64,000 nucleotides of DNA from Lactobacillaceae bacterium L1_55_11 (GCA_029433155.1 JAQYTT010000003.1:1-64000); one strand, 5' to 3'. Positions 1 to 10,227 are shown, numbered from the stretch's first letter. Notes: generated by a model from the letters alone, not told the origin. A program made the numbers and translations.

Positions 1-74
1 GGGCCATTAGCTCAGCTGGTTAGAGCGCTGTGTTGATAACGCAGAGGTCCCAGGTTCGAGTCCTGGATGGCCCA
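1..74 (+). tRNA. tRNA-Ile (GAT anticodon)
   Basis: A complete cloverleaf can be drawn: a 7-bp acceptor stem (GGGCCAT with ATGGCCC), a D arm with GCTCAG...GAGC, an anticodon stem CTGTG/CGCAG enclosing the loop TTGATAA (anticodon GAT at 34-36), and a T arm CCAGG-TTCGAGT-CCTGG. GAT reads the Ile codons ATC and ATT. The 3' CCA appears to be encoded, in part through the final CCCA. A terminator follows directly, so this is the end of a transcription unit that begins left of the window. Confidence 0.96.
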
Positions 75-78
75 TCTC

Positions 79-108
79 AAGAGGAACACGTCAGTGTCCC
101 TCTTTTTT
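79..108 (+). terminator. intrinsic terminator after tRNA-Ile
   Basis: A hairpin AAGAGGAACAC/GTGTCCCTCTT with a short loop is followed by a T run. It ends the tRNA transcription unit. Confidence 0.85.
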
Positions 109-170
109 GTACCCATTTTTACTTTTAGATTTCGTTGAAGACTTAGTAGTCATTAGAGAGGGATAACGAC

Positions 171-412
171 ATGAGGCGCACACTGGTTCTGGCGACAGTG
201 GTTGGACTAACACCAGCGGCTTGGTTGATTTGGGGGATTTTTGATCCGCTAAGTACCAAGCAGTACATCTCAGCCGCAGTTTTGAATGTGCCAGCCCTAT
301 TAAATGCTGGTTTTACCTGGGAAGCTACTTTCGGGACCGCAAGATTTTTGAACTGGCTCAAGAAGCCGACGATTTAGAGGCCGAATTGGAATCATTTAAA
401 AAGCAGGATTGA
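171..412 (+). pseudogene. small membrane protein, apparently frameshifted
   Basis: The reading frame starts at ATG 171 after a GAGAGGGA ribosome binding site and encodes two hydrophobic segments (residues about 4-24 and 31-48). As written it stops at 377 after a non-hydrophobic, unlikely tail. If one T is added in the TTTT run at 311-314, the frame continues through YLGSYFRDRKIFELAQEADD into a charged, acidic helical tail ending at 410-412, a far more natural C-terminus of about 80 residues. I therefore read it as one gene with a 1-nt deletion (real or a sequencing error). Family not recognised. It lies between tRNA-Ile and the serS leader. Confidence 0.6.
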
Positions 413-415
413 TTC

Positions 416-444
416 TTGCCTTTCTAGAGGGCTTAGCATAGAAT
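416..444 (+). promoter_or_regulatory. promoter of serS leader
   Basis: TTGCCT (416-421), 17 bp, TAGAAT (439-444). It lies directly before the T-box leader. Confidence 0.6.
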
Positions 445-445
445 A

Positions 446-665
446 AAAGCAGGAACTTGTCATAAGTAGGCAACCCAGAAAGCTACCGGTTGATGTGAGG
501 TAGCGGCTGAAACTCCAACAAGTCACAGTTAACAGGTAATGCTGTTCGGTAGTCACCGTTATCGATGAATGAGTGCTGTACATTTGTACAGAAACTGGGT
601 GGTACCACGGAATCGCGTTTTTCGTCCCTTGTCAGTCTTTTGACAAGGACGGGAAACGTTTTTAT
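446..665 (+). promoter_or_regulatory. T-box riboswitch, serine (specifier TCC)
   Basis: This is a leader of about 220 nt before serS. Visible parts are AGTA of the specifier-loop S-turn (455-458 region), the distal-loop elements AGAAAG and GTGAGG, a specifier TCC at 514-516 bounded by the ACTTGT/ACAAGT helix, the T-box sequence AACTGGGTGGTACCACGG (593-610), and a terminator hairpin (about 623-651) followed by a T-rich stretch. Uncharged tRNA-Ser should stabilise the antiterminator and raise serS expression. TCC as a Ser codon fits the downstream gene. Confidence 0.93.
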
Positions 666-697
666 TTGCACTCAAACTAAAAAGGAGAGAAACCAAT

Positions 698-2008
698 ATG
701 TTAGACATGAAATATTTGCGCAAGAATACTGATGAGGCTAAGCGCCGCCTGCAGGACCGGGGTGTGGAACCGGCCCAGCTCGATGAGCTCTTACATTTGG
801 ACGAAGAGCGCCGTCACTTAATTACTGAAGTTGAGAATTTGAAGGCCGAGCGTAACGAGGTTTCAGATAAAATCGCCTTTGCTAAGCGGCAAAAAGAGGA
901 TGCCAGCCAGGCCATTGCCCAGATGCAAAAGGTTGGCGCCCAGATTAAGGAATTGGATGCTAAGCAGACCGAAAAGGATGCTCAGGTCCAAGAATTAGCG
1001 GCACACCTGCCTAACCTGGCTGCCCCAGAAGTACCAGTGGGACCAGATGAGTCGGCCAACGTGGAGCAGCGTAAGTGGGCACCGGCCAACTACGAAAACC
1101 GGCCTCATGCCTTAGAAAAGCAGCCGGACTGGATTAAGGCCCACTATGACATTGGTGAAGACCTGGGTATTTTGGACTTTGAGCGTGGTGCCAAGGTATC
1201 TGGCGCGCGTTTTCTTTACTACGTTGGTGATGGGGCCCGTTTGGAACGAGCAGTGTACAACTTCATGCTCGATCAGCACCACGAGGAAGGCTACACCGAG
1301 ATGATCACGCCCATCGTGGTGAATGACTCGGCCATGTTTGGGACCGGCCAGTACCCAAAGTTTAAGGACGACGCCTACCGGGTAGAAGGCCTGGATCAGA
1401 CCTACATCCCAACCGCCGAAGTGCCTTTGACCAATTACTACTCGGGTGAAACTATTCCAGCCGAAGATTTGCCAATCAAAATGACGGCCTTGTCACCATC
1501 TTTCCGAAAGGAAGCCGGTGCGGCTGGACGTGATACCCGTGGTTTGATTCGCCTGCACCAGTTCAACAAGGTGGAAATGGTGAAGTTTACTAAGCCTGAC
1601 CAGTCCTATGATGAGCTGGAAAAGATGACGGTTGATGCCGAAAACATCCTGCAGAAGTTGGAACTGCCCTACCACGTAATTATGTTGTCAACCGGGGACA
1701 TGGGCTTCTCAGCCGCTAAGACCTATGATGTCGAGGTTTGGCTGCCAGCCCAAAAGGTTTACCGTGAGATTTCTTCGGTATCTAATACCGAGGACTTCCA
1801 GGCCCGGCGGATGCACATTACCTACCGGGACGAAAACGGTAAGTTGCAGCTGGTGAACACCCTGAATGGCTCTGGTTTAGCGGTCGGTCGGACCGTAGCG
1901 GCCATCCTAGAAAATTATCAAAATGAAGATGGTTCCGTGACGGTGCCAAAGGTCTTGCGGCCATATCTCGGCGGCCAGGAAAAGTTGCAGCCAACCGCCC
2001 ACCATTAA
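698..2008 (+). CDS. serS: seryl-tRNA synthetase
   Basis: Charges tRNA-Ser with serine in the cytoplasm. The 436 residues match the usual bacterial length. Residues about 30-100 form the long antiparallel coiled-coil arm that grips tRNA-Ser. The class II catalytic core follows, with motif 2 ([14 protein letters not shown], near residue 268) and motif 3 ([15 protein letters not shown], near residue 390). The ATG at 698 follows AAGGAGAG and gives the family-typical start MLDMKYLR. A serine T-box directly upstream controls it, and a hairpin terminator follows. Confidence 0.98.
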   Translation: MLDMKYLRKNTDEAKRRLQDRGVEPAQLDELLHLDEERRHLITEVENLKAERNEVSDKIAFAKRQKEDASQAIAQMQKVGAQIKELDAKQTEKDAQVQELAAHLPNLAAPEVPVGPDESANVEQRKWAPANYENRPHALEKQPDWIKAHYDIGEDLGILDFERGAKVSGARFLYYVGDGARLERAVYNFMLDQHHEEGYTEMITPIVVNDSAMFGTGQYPKFKDDAYRVEGLDQTYIPTAEVPLTNYYSGETIPAEDLPIKMTALSPSFRKEAGAAGRDTRGLIRLHQFNKVEMVKFTKPDQSYDELEKMTVDAENILQKLELPYHVIMLSTGDMGFSAAKTYDVEVWLPAQKVYREISSVSNTEDFQARRMHITYRDENGKLQLVNTLNGSGLAVGRTVAAILENYQNEDGSVTVPKVLRPYLGGQEKLQPTAHH

Positions 2009-2017
2009 TGCCAAGTT

Positions 2018-2050
2018 AGGCTTGAAATCTATATTTTTCAGGCCTTTTTT
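2018..2050 (+). terminator. terminator after serS
   Basis: The inverted repeat AGGCTTGAAA/TTTCAGGCCT is followed by TTTTTT. Confidence 0.75.
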
Positions 2051-2052
2051 GC

Positions 2053-2058
2053 TATAAT
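2053..2058 (+). promoter_or_regulatory. -10 element of secA promoter
   Basis: A perfect TATAAT just after the serS terminator and about 80 bp before secA. No convincing -35 box is seen at 17 bp. Confidence 0.5.
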
Positions 2059-2100
2059 GTTGTGTAGTTTACTGAAAATTTTAATGAATGAAACATCAAA

Positions 2101-2128
2101 GGGGGTGCCCCACCATCGTGGTGGTGGC
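2101..2128 (+). promoter_or_regulatory. hairpin in the secA translation initiation region
   Basis: AAAGGGGG (2098-2105) is followed immediately by a GC-rich hairpin: GCC+CCACCA (2107-2115) pairs with TGGTGG+GGC (2119-2128, one bulged T). The secA ATG is 12 nt further on. No standard Shine-Dalgarno lies at normal distance except GGTGG inside the 3' arm of the hairpin. Confidence 0.5.
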
Positions 2129-2139
2129 CTTACACATAC

Positions 2140-4554
2140 ATGGCTAATCCAGTTCGTAATTTAGTTGAAAATTCTAAGCGACAATTGAAAAAGGTCGGCA
2201 AGATTGCTGACCAAGTTGAAAGTTATGCTGATTCAATGTCAGTGATGTCAGACGAAGCCCTCCAGGCCAAGACTGACGAATTTAAAAACCAAATTAAAGA
2301 AGCCACTGATGGCATTACTGACGAGCAGGAAAAGAACCGCAAGATTGCCAAGGTTTTGGATAAGATTTTGCCAGAAGCCTTTGCCGTAGCCCGGGAAGGG
2401 GCAAAGCGGGTCTTGGGTCTGTATCCCTTCCGTGTTCAAATCATGGGTGCGGCCGTCTTAAACGGTGGTAACTTAGCTGAAATGAAGACCGGTGAAGGAA
2501 AGACTTTGACGGCCACCATGGCAGTTTACCTGAATGCCTTAGCGGGCCAAGGGGTCCACGTGGTGACGGTCAACGATTACCTGTCTAAGCGAGATGCTGA
2601 GCAGATGGGTCAACTCTATAACTGGTTGGGTCTGTCAGTTGGTGTCAATGTTGGTGATGCCTCTCCGGAAGAGAAGCGGGCCGCTTACGACGCCGATATT
2701 ACCTATTCAACCAACTTCAACATTGGCTTTGACTACCTGCGTGATAACATGGTTAGCCGGGCCGAAGACCGCGTCATGCAGCGCGGCCTGAACTTCGCCC
2801 TGATTGATGAGGCGGATTCAATCTTGATTGATACGGCCCGGACGCCGTTGATCATTTCTGGTCCTGGTTCAGGAATTTCCCAGTTATATGATCGGGCCGA
2901 CCGTTTCGTGAAGACCCTGGCCCGTGACCAGGACTACAAGGTCGATGAAGAGAGTAAGAACACGGCCTTGACCAGCGAAGGTATCAAGAGTGCCGAAGTA
3001 TTCTTCAACTTGGACAACCTTTATGATGCCAATAACACGGCCTTGACCCACCACATTGACCAGGCCCTGCGGGCCAACTTCAACTACTTGAAGGATAAGG
3101 ACTATGTGGTCCAAGACGGCGAGATTAAGTTGATTGACCAGTCTACTGGCCGTATTTCAGAAGGAACCCGCCTGTCGGATGGCTTGCACCAAGCCATCGA
3201 AGCCAAGGAAGGCGTGGAAATTCAAGAAGAAAACAAGTCGATGGCTCAGATTACCTACCAGAACCTGTTCCGGATGTACCGTAAGTTGTCTGGTATGACT
3301 GGTACGGCCAAGACTGAAGAAGAAGAGCTCCGCGAAATCTACAACATGGAAGTCGTGGAGATTCCGACTAACCGGCCAATCCAGCGTGAGGATTATCCAG
3401 ACCTGCTTTATCCATCCTTGGAGGCCAAGTTTAAGGCCGTGGTCAACCTGGTTGATGAGTTGCACCGCAAGGGACAGCCAATCTTGCTTGGTACTGGCTC
3501 GGTTGAATCATCTGAACTGGTTTCAAAGCTGTTGACGGCGCACAACATTCCCCATAATGTTTTGAACGCCAAGAACAACGCTAAGGAAGCTGAAATCATT
3601 GCCAACGCTGGTCAGCGTGGGGCCGTAACGGTTGCCACCAACATGGCCGGTCGTGGAACCGATATTAAGTTGGGACCGGGCGTTGATGAACTTGGTGGTC
3701 TGGCCGTGATTGCCACTGAGCGTCACGAGTCACGCCGGATTGATAACCAGCTGCGTGGTCGTGCCGGTCGTCAGGGAGACCACGGTTTCTCCCAGTTCTT
3801 CTTGTCCTTACAAGATGATTTGATGATTCGTTTCGGTGCGGAGCGAGTCCGTTTGCTCTTGCAGCGGATGAACCTCGATGATGATGACACAGTGATTACC
3901 CACCGTTGGATTACCCGTTCGGTTGAATCAGCCCAGAAGCGGGTTGAAGGAAACAACTACGATACCCGTAAGAACGTCCTGCAGTACGATGATGTTGTTC
4001 GCGAGCAGCGTGAGTTGATTTACCGCGAACGTGACCAGGTCTTGGATGCCAAGGATTCCTTGGATGACATCCTGATGGCCATGGTTCACCGGACCATCGA
4101 CCGAGTGGTGGATGCCCAGACTAAGAGTAAGGATCCAGCTGACTGGAACCTGGATGAAATTAGTAACTTCATCAGTAACGCCCTGGCCAGTGACAACAAG
4201 GCTGGCATGGTGCGCTTACAGAACCTTTCCCGCGAAGAGATTAAGGACAAGTTGTACGACATTGCCCAGGAAAACTTTGAGGAAAAGAAGAAGGATCTCT
4301 ACGAAGAGAACCAGATGTTGGCTTTTGAACGGATTGTTATCCTGCGTTCGGTTGACCAGCACTGGACTGACCACATTGATGCCCTCGACCGGCTCCGTCA
4401 AGGAGTGGGTCTGCGTGGTTATGGTCAGTTGAATCCTTTGATTGAGTACCAAAACGAGGCATTTGCCAACTTTAATAAAATGATTGCTGACATTGAATAT
4501 GACACGACTCGGACCTTTATGAAGGCTGAGATTCGTCATAACTTGTCTGCTTAA
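2140..4554 (+). CDS. secA: preprotein translocase ATPase SecA
   Basis: ATP-driven motor that pushes unfolded preproteins through SecYEG at the membrane. It has 804 residues. The DEAD-type motor domain shows Walker A MKTGEGKT (about 115-122) and Walker [10 protein letters not shown] (about 222); the preprotein cross-linking domain, second helicase domain (GRAGRQGD) and helical scaffold/wing domains follow. The chain stops just after the scaffold (..IRHNLSA), so the flexible linker and Cys-rich zinc tail common in other SecA proteins are absent. Transcribed between its own -10 box and a downstream terminator; its partner secY lies at 25632. Confidence 0.97.
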   Translation: MANPVRNLVENSKRQLKKVGKIADQVESYADSMSVMSDEALQAKTDEFKNQIKEATDGITDEQEKNRKIAKVLDKILPEAFAVAREGAKRVLGLYPFRVQIMGAAVLNGGNLAEMKTGEGKTLTATMAVYLNALAGQGVHVVTVNDYLSKRDAEQMGQLYNWLGLSVGVNVGDASPEEKRAAYDADITYSTNFNIGFDYLRDNMVSRAEDRVMQRGLNFALIDEADSILIDTARTPLIISGPGSGISQLYDRADRFVKTLARDQDYKVDEESKNTALTSEGIKSAEVFFNLDNLYDANNTALTHHIDQALRANFNYLKDKDYVVQDGEIKLIDQSTGRISEGTRLSDGLHQAIEAKEGVEIQEENKSMAQITYQNLFRMYRKLSGMTGTAKTEEEELREIYNMEVVEIPTNRPIQREDYPDLLYPSLEAKFKAVVNLVDELHRKGQPILLGTGSVESSELVSKLLTAHNIPHNVLNAKNNAKEAEIIANAGQRGAVTVATNMAGRGTDIKLGPGVDELGGLAVIATERHESRRIDNQLRGRAGRQGDHGFSQFFLSLQDDLMIRFGAERVRLLLQRMNLDDDDTVITHRWITRSVESAQKRVEGNNYDTRKNVLQYDDVVREQRELIYRERDQVLDAKDSLDDILMAMVHRTIDRVVDAQTKSKDPADWNLDEISNFISNALASDNKAGMVRLQNLSREEIKDKLYDIAQENFEEKKKDLYEENQMLAFERIVILRSVDQHWTDHIDALDRLRQGVGLRGYGQLNPLIEYQNEAFANFNKMIADIEYDTTRTFMKAEIRHNLSA

Positions 4555-4559
4555 AGTTG

Positions 4560-4582
4560 AGCGAACTGAAAAGTTCGCTTTT
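4560..4582 (+). terminator. terminator between secA and prfB
   Basis: The hairpin AGCGAACT-GAAA-AGTTCGCT is followed by TTT. It is short and may be leaky, since prfB starts 20 bp later. Confidence 0.65.
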
Positions 4583-4601
4583 CTAGTGAGGAAGAAACCA
4601 G

Positions 4602-5720
4602 ATGGAATTAGTCGAAGCCCGGCACGCCATTGATGAGATGCAGGAAAACATTGAACACTTCCGTGGTTCTTTGGACCTGGATGCGCTCACCGAAGAAATT
4701 GCCGACTATGAAAACCAGATGACTGAGCCGGCCTTTTGGGATGACCATGAGAAGGCTCAGGAGGTCATTGAGGCCAACAACGTTCTAAAAAAGCGGCGGG
4801 ATTCCTTCTTAAACTTGGTTAGTCAGGTTGAGGACTTGGATGTCGCGTATGAAATGTTGAGTGAAGACCCTGACGATGCTGACATGGCGGCTGAACTGGA
4901 AAACGGGGTAGCCAAGGCTAAGAAGGATATTGAGGCCTATAACCTGGAGCAACTGCTGACCGGGGAGTACGATGCCAACAATGCCATTTTGGAAATCCAC
5001 CCCGGTTCCGGTGGGACGGAGTCAACTGACTGGGGGGCTAACTTGTACCGGATGTACACCCGTTGGGCCCAGCAGCATGGTTTTGCCGTAGAGGTTTTGG
5101 ACTACCACGCTGGTGATGAAGCTGGGATTGACTCGGCTACGATTAAAATCAACGGGCACAACGCCTATGGCTTCTTGCGCAGTGAAAAGGGTGTCCACCG
5201 TTTCGTTCGGATTTCGCCCTTTGATAGTGCTGGCCGCCGGCACACCAGTTTCGTCAGTGTTGATGTCATGCCTGAACTGGATGACTCCATTGAAGTCGAA
5301 GTCCGGGATGATGACATCAAGATGGACGTCTTCCGTTCTGGTGGGGCCGGGGGACAAAACGTCAATAAGGTTTCAACCGGTGTCCGGCTGACCCACGAAC
5401 CAACTGGGATTGTCGTATCTTCGACGGTTGAACGAACCCAGTATGGTAACCGTGACTATGCCATGCGCCTGCTGAAGGCCAAGCTTTATCAGCGTGAATT
5501 AGAGAAAAAGGAAGCTGAACGAGCAGCCATCAGTGGTGAGAAGATGGAAAACGGTTGGGGCTCCCAGATTCGTTCCTATGTCATGCACCCATATCAGATG
5601 GTCAAAGACCACCGGACCGGTTATGAAACTAACCAGCCTCAAGATGTTTTAGATGGGGATTTGGATCCCTTTATTAATGCCTATTTGCAGTGGCAGTTAT
5701 CATTGAAAAACCCTGACTAA
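4602..5720 (+). CDS. prfB: peptide chain release factor 2
   Basis: Recognises UGA and UAA stop codons and triggers peptide release on the ribosome. It has 372 residues in one continuous frame. The RF2 codon-recognition motif SPF is near residue 204 and the catalytic GGQ near 250 ([12 protein letters not shown]). The ATG at 4602 follows GAGGAAG and gives [13 protein letters not shown]. Most bacteria need a +1 frameshift near codon 25 (slippery CTT TGA C); here the equivalent stretch [10 protein letters not shown] is read straight through with TTG GAC, so the autoregulatory frameshift has been lost. Confidence 0.97.
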   Translation: MELVEARHAIDEMQENIEHFRGSLDLDALTEEIADYENQMTEPAFWDDHEKAQEVIEANNVLKKRRDSFLNLVSQVEDLDVAYEMLSEDPDDADMAAELENGVAKAKKDIEAYNLEQLLTGEYDANNAILEIHPGSGGTESTDWGANLYRMYTRWAQQHGFAVEVLDYHAGDEAGIDSATIKINGHNAYGFLRSEKGVHRFVRISPFDSAGRRHTSFVSVDVMPELDDSIEVEVRDDDIKMDVFRSGGAGGQNVNKVSTGVRLTHEPTGIVVSSTVERTQYGNRDYAMRLLKAKLYQRELEKKEAERAAISGEKMENGWGSQIRSYVMHPYQMVKDHRTGYETNQPQDVLDGDLDPFINAYLQWQLSLKNPD

Positions 5721-5750
5721 AAAAGTCGAAACGAAAGTTTCGACTTTTTA
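5719..5750 (+). terminator. terminator after prfB
   Basis: AAAAGTCGAAAC-GAAA-GTTTCGACTTTTT, a strong hairpin with a T tail. Confidence 0.9.
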
Positions 5751-5780
5751 TCATTATTTTATAATTTTTCTAAAATAGCG

Positions 5781-5786
5781 TATAAT
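5781..5786 (+). promoter_or_regulatory. -10 element of clpC promoter
   Basis: A perfect TATAAT 49 bp before clpC. The -35 region is AT-rich without a clear TTGACA. No CtsR heptad repeat (GGTCAAA direct repeat) is seen around it. Confidence 0.5.
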
Positions 5787-5834
5787 AGATACCAACAATT
5801 AAGTCTATCTGCCCGACTTTTAAAGGAGGCAATT

Positions 5835-8291
5835 ATGGAAAATAACTTTACCACTAGCGCACAAAACGTACTGGTTTTAGCGCAGGAACAAGCAAAGTAT
5901 TTTAAACACCAAGCGGTTGGCACGGAGCACTTGCTGCTAGCCTTGGCGATTGAGAAAAACGGGGTTGCAAGCAAAGTCTTAAGTCAGTTTGACGTGCAAC
6001 CTGAAGACATTCGTGAGGAGATTGAACACTTTACCGGCTATGGCCGGACAGAACACTACGAGCGTGGCACTTACCTGCCTTACTCACCCAAGGCGTCTGA
6101 AATTTTGCGTCTAGCTGAAGAGCAGGCCCGGGTCCTAGCCCAGCCTCAGGTTGGTACGGAACATATCCTGCTTGCCCTGTTGCAAGACACTAGTATCCTG
6201 TCTTCGCGGATCCTGCTTTCCTTGGATGTTAATTTGAAGGAGATGAACCGGGTAATTCTGCGTAAGCTCGGGGTGACTGACCTGCGCCGGCAAATGAAGC
6301 AGCAGCGCGAAAAGGCTGAATCTCAGGGAACCCCAACCCTGGACAAGCTTTCCCGTGACCTGACAGAAATGGCCCGCAAGGACGAGCTCGATCCAGTGAT
6401 TGGCCGTGACGAAGAAGTTCGGCGAGTTATCCAGGTCCTGTCACGGCGGACGAAGAACAACCCAGTCTTAGTTGGGGAGCCCGGTGTTGGTAAGACGGCC
6501 ATCGCCGAAGGCCTGGCCCAAAAGATTGTGGCTGGCCAGGTGCCGGATAACCTCAGTCACAAGCGCCTGATGGCCCTCGATATGGGTTCCTTGGTGGCTG
6601 GTACGAAGTACCGTGGTGAATTCGAAAACCGCTTAAAGAACGTGATTGAAGAAATTCACCAGGACGGCCAGGTCATTCTCTTCATTGATGAGCTGCACAC
6701 CCTGATTGGAGCTGGTGGTGCTGAAGGTGCCATCGATGCCGCTAACATTTTAAAGCCGGCCCTGGCTCGTGGTGAACTGCAACTGCTCGGGGCAACGACC
6801 TTTGATGAATACCAGCAGTACATCGAATCTGATGCCGCGCTAGAGCGTCGTTTTGCCCCAGTTACGGTTGACGAACCAAGTGTGGACGAGGCGATTGAGA
6901 TTTTGAACGGTCTGCGGCCAAAGTTTGAAAAGTTCCACGAAGTAGCCATTGATGAAGCAGCGGTGGAAGCCGCGGTTAAGTTATCATCGCGTTATGTTTC
7001 TGGCCGCTTCCTGCCTGATAAGGCTATTGATCTAATGGATGAGGCGGCAGCGAAGGTGCGGATTGATGCCGTTGAAAAGGGCACGCCGCTCTTTAAGAAC
7101 CGGCAGCGCTTAAGTGAGGTTCAGCGCGAAAAGGACGAGGCCATTACGGACTTGGACTTTGAAAAGGCTGCTGAATTACGCCAGACCGAAATGGCCCTGC
7201 GCAAGAAGATTGAGCGGGCCGAATCCCGTCAGCAAAAGAACAATGCCTCTGACTACCAGCTCAAGGTTGGCGAAGAGAACATTGCTGAAATCGTTTCCCA
7301 ACAAACCGGTGTTCCGCTGACCCAGCTTGAAAAGAGTGAGCAGCAGCACCTGGTTAACCTGGAAAAGGTCCTGGGTAAGCGCGTGATTGGACAGGCCGAG
7401 GCGGTTGGTGCCGTAGCGAAAGCCATCCGGCGGGCCCGTTCTGGTCTGAAGGATCCTTCTCGTCCAATCGGAACCTTCATGTTCCTTGGTCCAACCGGGG
7501 TTGGAAAGACTGAGCTGGCCAAGGCCTTAGCTGAGTCCATGTTTGGTAGTCAGGATAACCTGATTCGGGTAGACATGTCTGAGTACCAGGAGCGTTGGTC
7601 AGCCAGCCGGCTTATTGGGTCAGCCCCTGGATACGTGGGCTATGATGAGGGTGGTCAGTTAACTGAGCAGGTTCGTAACCACCCTTACTCAGTTATCTTG
7701 CTCGATGAGGTTGAAAAGGCCCACCGGGACATCTTCAACCTAATGCTTCAGGTCTTTGATGATGGTTTCCTGACCGACTCTAAGGGCCGTAAGGTTGATT
7801 TCCGTAACACCATCATTATCATGACTTCTAACCTCGGGGCTACCCGCCTGCGTGACGAGAAGTCGGTTGGATTTGGGGCCGTTGACCTCAGCCAGGACAA
7901 TGAGGCGGCTGCGGCTAAGATTCGCGAAACCTTGAAGGAAAGCTTCCGGCCTGAGTTCATTAACCGGCTGGATGAAGTCATCGTCTTTGATCCACTAAAC
8001 AAGGATGAACTCCACCAGATCGTTAAGTTAATGAGTAAGGACGTCTTGAAGCGGGTTGCCGAGCAGGGTGTTAAGGTTAAGATTACCCCTGCGGCCATTG
8101 ATGCCATCGCTGATGCCGGCTTTGACCCAGAGTACGGTGCCCGGCCTATTCGGCGGGTCCTACAGTCCCAGGTTGAAGACAAGCTCAGTGAAGCCCTTCT
8201 TTCTGGCCAGGTAACGACCGAAGACACGGTTACAATCGGTGCTAAGAATGGCGAAATCAAATTGAATATCAAGCCAATGGTGAAGGTATAA
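5835..8291 (+). CDS. clpC: ATP-dependent Clp protease ATP-binding subunit ClpC
   Basis: AAA+ unfoldase that feeds proteins to ClpP for degradation. It has 818 residues. Two Clp_N repeats occupy residues 1-145. The first AAA module has Walker A GEPGVGKT (about 214-221), a UVR-type coiled middle region lies near 425-465 ([11 protein letters not shown]), and the second AAA module has GPTGVGKT (about 551-558) and a C-terminal D2 small domain. The UVR middle region and lack of an N-terminal zinc finger fit ClpC rather than ClpE or ClpB. AAAGGAGG precedes the ATG. It stands alone, without ctsR-mcsA-mcsB, and is bounded by terminators. Confidence 0.95.
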   Translation: MENNFTTSAQNVLVLAQEQAKYFKHQAVGTEHLLLALAIEKNGVASKVLSQFDVQPEDIREEIEHFTGYGRTEHYERGTYLPYSPKASEILRLAEEQARVLAQPQVGTEHILLALLQDTSILSSRILLSLDVNLKEMNRVILRKLGVTDLRRQMKQQREKAESQGTPTLDKLSRDLTEMARKDELDPVIGRDEEVRRVIQVLSRRTKNNPVLVGEPGVGKTAIAEGLAQKIVAGQVPDNLSHKRLMALDMGSLVAGTKYRGEFENRLKNVIEEIHQDGQVILFIDELHTLIGAGGAEGAIDAANILKPALARGELQLLGATTFDEYQQYIESDAALERRFAPVTVDEPSVDEAIEILNGLRPKFEKFHEVAIDEAAVEAAVKLSSRYVSGRFLPDKAIDLMDEAAAKVRIDAVEKGTPLFKNRQRLSEVQREKDEAITDLDFEKAAELRQTEMALRKKIERAESRQQKNNASDYQLKVGEENIAEIVSQQTGVPLTQLEKSEQQHLVNLEKVLGKRVIGQAEAVGAVAKAIRRARSGLKDPSRPIGTFMFLGPTGVGKTELAKALAESMFGSQDNLIRVDMSEYQERWSASRLIGSAPGYVGYDEGGQLTEQVRNHPYSVILLDEVEKAHRDIFNLMLQVFDDGFLTDSKGRKVDFRNTIIIMTSNLGATRLRDEKSVGFGAVDLSQDNEAAAAKIRETLKESFRPEFINRLDEVIVFDPLNKDELHQIVKLMSKDVLKRVAEQGVKVKITPAAIDAIADAGFDPEYGARPIRRVLQSQVEDKLSEALLSGQVTTEDTVTIGAKNGEIKLNIKPMVKV

Positions 8292-8303
8292 GCTTTACCA
8301 ATT

Positions 8304-8336
8304 AACCAGGTCAGCGAAGGCTGATCTGGTTTTTTA
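8304..8336. terminator. terminator between clpC and the convergent prepilin peptidase gene
   Basis: AACCAGGTCAGC-GAAG-GCTGATCTGGTT followed by TTTT; the A-rich other side could also serve the - strand gene. Confidence 0.85.
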
Positions 8337-8337
8337 T

Positions 8338-8988
8338 TTACCGAATTAGACAGATTGCAACTAACCAGCCCAGGCTAAGGAAGGGAATAAAGGGGATGTG
8401 ACGTCGTTGACCAAGGGCATAGCAAATCAGGGCCGATGAGCAGGCGATGAGCAGCGCTAAGGACCAGGTTAAGGGACTGAGCTGGCCGGCTAAGAGGACT
8501 AGGATGGGGCCATCGCCGCTGCCTAAGGTCTTTTTTGCGATAATTAGCCACATACTTAAGGCGAGATTGAAAGCGACTAGGGGCCAGGAAATCACGGTAA
8601 TTGGCCAGATGAAACTGCAGGCAATCAGGGGAATGACCAGCAGGACATGGGCAGATAAGGTCCGGTAGTCTTCAATCGAAAGCGCCAGCAGGGTTAGGGC
8701 GGTCGCTAGGACTAGGGGCTGGCCAGCCTCAATCACAAAGAACCAGCCCATGCCAAACTCTGCTAAGGGATAGACCCAGCCATAGGGGGCCTGGCAGTAG
8801 CGACAGCGGGCCCGCAGTAAGCAGCCAGAAACCACCGGGATTAGGTCTAAGTAGGTTAGGGGATGCTCACAGCTGGCACAGGCTGAACGCTGGTTCCACC
8901 AGGATGGATTGTCACTGCGGTCAGCCCAGCACATGACGGCTGAGGCCAGGCTGGCACCCAGGATAAATTGTAGGAAGAAAAGTCCCAT
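8338..8988 (-). CDS. comC: type IV prepilin peptidase (A24 family), ComC-like
   Basis: Membrane aspartic protease that cleaves and methylates prepilins of the competence pseudopilus. It has 216 residues. Two zinc-binding CxxC pairs (Cys37/Cys40 and Cys62/Cys65) lie in the N-terminal cytoplasmic loop, followed by several membrane helices. The two catalytic aspartates are visible as ED107YR and in GSGD (156-159). Length and order fit bacterial ComC/PilD. The start at 8988 is preceded by only a weak ribosome binding site. It stands alone; no pseudopilin or comGA-like genes are in the window. Confidence 0.92.
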   Translation of the reverse strand: MGLFFLQFILGASLASAVMCWADRSDNPSWWNQRSACASCEHPLTYLDLIPVVSGCLLRARCRYCQAPYGWVYPLAEFGMGWFFVIEAGQPLVLATALTLLALSIEDYRTLSAHVLLVIPLIACSFIWPITVISWPLVAFNLALSMWLIIAKKTLGSGDGPILVLLAGQLSPLTWSLALLIACSSALICYALGQRRHIPFIPFLSLGWLVAICLIR

Positions 8989-9044
8989 GTTTAATTAGAC
9001 GAAGCCGGTCTCATTTTGTTGTGGAAAAAGGCTAATTTTACCGC

Positions 9045-9072
9045 TTGACATTAACCGGGAATTTGTTAATAT
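9045..9072 (+). promoter_or_regulatory. promoter of the str operon
   Basis: TTGACA (9045-9050), 16 bp, TAATAT (9067-9072). This is close to consensus, as expected for ribosomal protein genes. Confidence 0.85.
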
Positions 9073-9079
9073 ATGGGAC

Positions 9080-9233
9080 GTGCTTTTAAGGATTCTGCCA
9101 CTTAGACCGGCTGACCGGTCACAAATGGCGCTGTAAAGGCAAATACCAGCAAAGAATTCCGGGGCATTTTTGTTTACGGATAAAAATGACACACCTGGAA
9201 CTGTGTTAAAACATATAGAAGGAGACTCGTAGG
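9080..9233 (+). other. leader of rpsL
   Basis: About 150 nt of untranslated leader between the promoter and rpsL. It contains short inverted segments (ACCGGCTGACCGGT near 9108-9121). It may hold an autoregulatory site, but I cannot match a known ribosomal leader. Confidence 0.3.
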
Positions 9234-9647
9234 ATGCCTACAATCAACCAATTGGTTCGTAAGTCACGTAAGTCACAGGCTACTAAGTCCAACTCACCAG
9301 CCTTGAATTACAGCTACAACTCAATGAAGAAGAAGGAAACGAAGAACGTTGCCCCACAGAAGCGTGGCGTTGCCACCCGTGTGGGTACTATGACCCCTAA
9401 GAAGCCTAACTCGGCTTTGCGGAAGTATGCCCGTGTGCGTTTGTCAAACTTGTACGAAGTAACGGCCTACATCCCAGGAATCGGTCACAACTTGCAGGAA
9501 CACTCGGTCGTTTTGATCCGTGGTGGTCGTGTTAAGGACTTGCCTGGTGTTCGTTACCACGTTATTCGCGGTGCCCTGGATACTGCCGGTGTTGAAGGTC
9601 GGATGACTTCACGCTCAAAGTACGGTACCAAGGCCCCTAAGAAGTAA
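9234..9647 (+). CDS. rpsL: 30S ribosomal protein S12
   Basis: Decoding-centre protein of the small subunit. It has 137 residues. The two loops that carry streptomycin-resistance mutations elsewhere have wild-type lysines here ([11 protein letters not shown] and [14 protein letters not shown]). The ATG follows AAGGAGACTC. First gene of the str operon, 17 bp ahead of rpsG. Confidence 0.98.
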   Translation: MPTINQLVRKSRKSQATKSNSPALNYSYNSMKKKETKNVAPQKRGVATRVGTMTPKKPNSALRKYARVRLSNLYEVTAYIPGIGHNLQEHSVVLIRGGRVKDLPGVRYHVIRGALDTAGVEGRMTSRSKYGTKAPKK

Positions 9648-9664
9648 TAAGGAGAAACTGACTC

Positions 9665-10135
9665 ATGCCACGTAAAGGTTATACTAAGCGTCAGGAAGTT
9701 TTGCCTGACCCAATTTACAATTCAAAGTTAGTTTCACGCTTGATCAACAAGTTGATGATTGATGGTAAGCGCGGAACTGCATCAACGATTTTGTATGATG
9801 CTTTTGACCGTATCAAGGAAAACACTGGTAACGATCCACTGGAAGTTTTCCAACAGGCCATGGAAAACATCATGCCAGTCTTGGAAGTTAAGGCCCGCCG
9901 TGTTGGTGGATCTAACTACCAGGTGCCAATCGAAGTTCGCCCTGACCGTCGGACTACTTTGGGACTGCGTTGGTTGGTTAACTATGCCCGCCTACGTAAC
10001 GAGCACACCATGGACGAGCGTTTGGCCAAGGAAATTATTGACGCCGCTAATGACACTGGTGCCTCAGTAAAGAAGCGTGAAGACACGCACAAGATGGCCG
10101 AAGCCAACCGGGCCTTTGCGCACTACCGTTGGTAA
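9665..10135 (+). CDS. rpsG: 30S ribosomal protein S7
   Basis: Binds 16S rRNA and nucleates assembly of the 30S head; lies near the E site. It has 156 residues with the typical start [16 protein letters not shown] and C-terminus [19 protein letters not shown] precedes the ATG. A hairpin terminator separates it from fusA. Confidence 0.98.
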   Translation: MPRKGYTKRQEVLPDPIYNSKLVSRLINKLMIDGKRGTASTILYDAFDRIKENTGNDPLEVFQQAMENIMPVLEVKARRVGGSNYQVPIEVRPDRRTTLGLRWLVNYARLRNEHTMDERLAKEIIDAANDTGASVKKREDTHKMAEANRAFAHYRW

Positions 10136-10161
10136 GCTAGTCGGTCTGACTATAAGAATTA

Positions 10162-10193
10162 CAAAAAAGCGAACCAGTTTTAGGTCGCTTTTT
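10162..10193 (+). terminator. terminator or attenuator between rpsG and fusA
   Basis: AAAAAGCGA...TCGCTTTTT with a 12-13 nt loop and T tail. The stem is short, so partial read-through into fusA is likely. Confidence 0.6.
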
Positions 10194-10227
10194 GCTGCAA
10201 GTAGAACAAATCAGGAGATAAGACATA

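Noticed and set aside
143-361. A 72-codon open frame on the - strand at the left end
   Set aside because: It opposes the frameshifted + strand membrane gene, has no ribosome binding site and its composition looks like a shadow.
5751-5834. Possible CtsR operator before clpC
   Set aside because: No GGTCAAA heptad repeat is visible; only a -10 box and a ribosome binding site.
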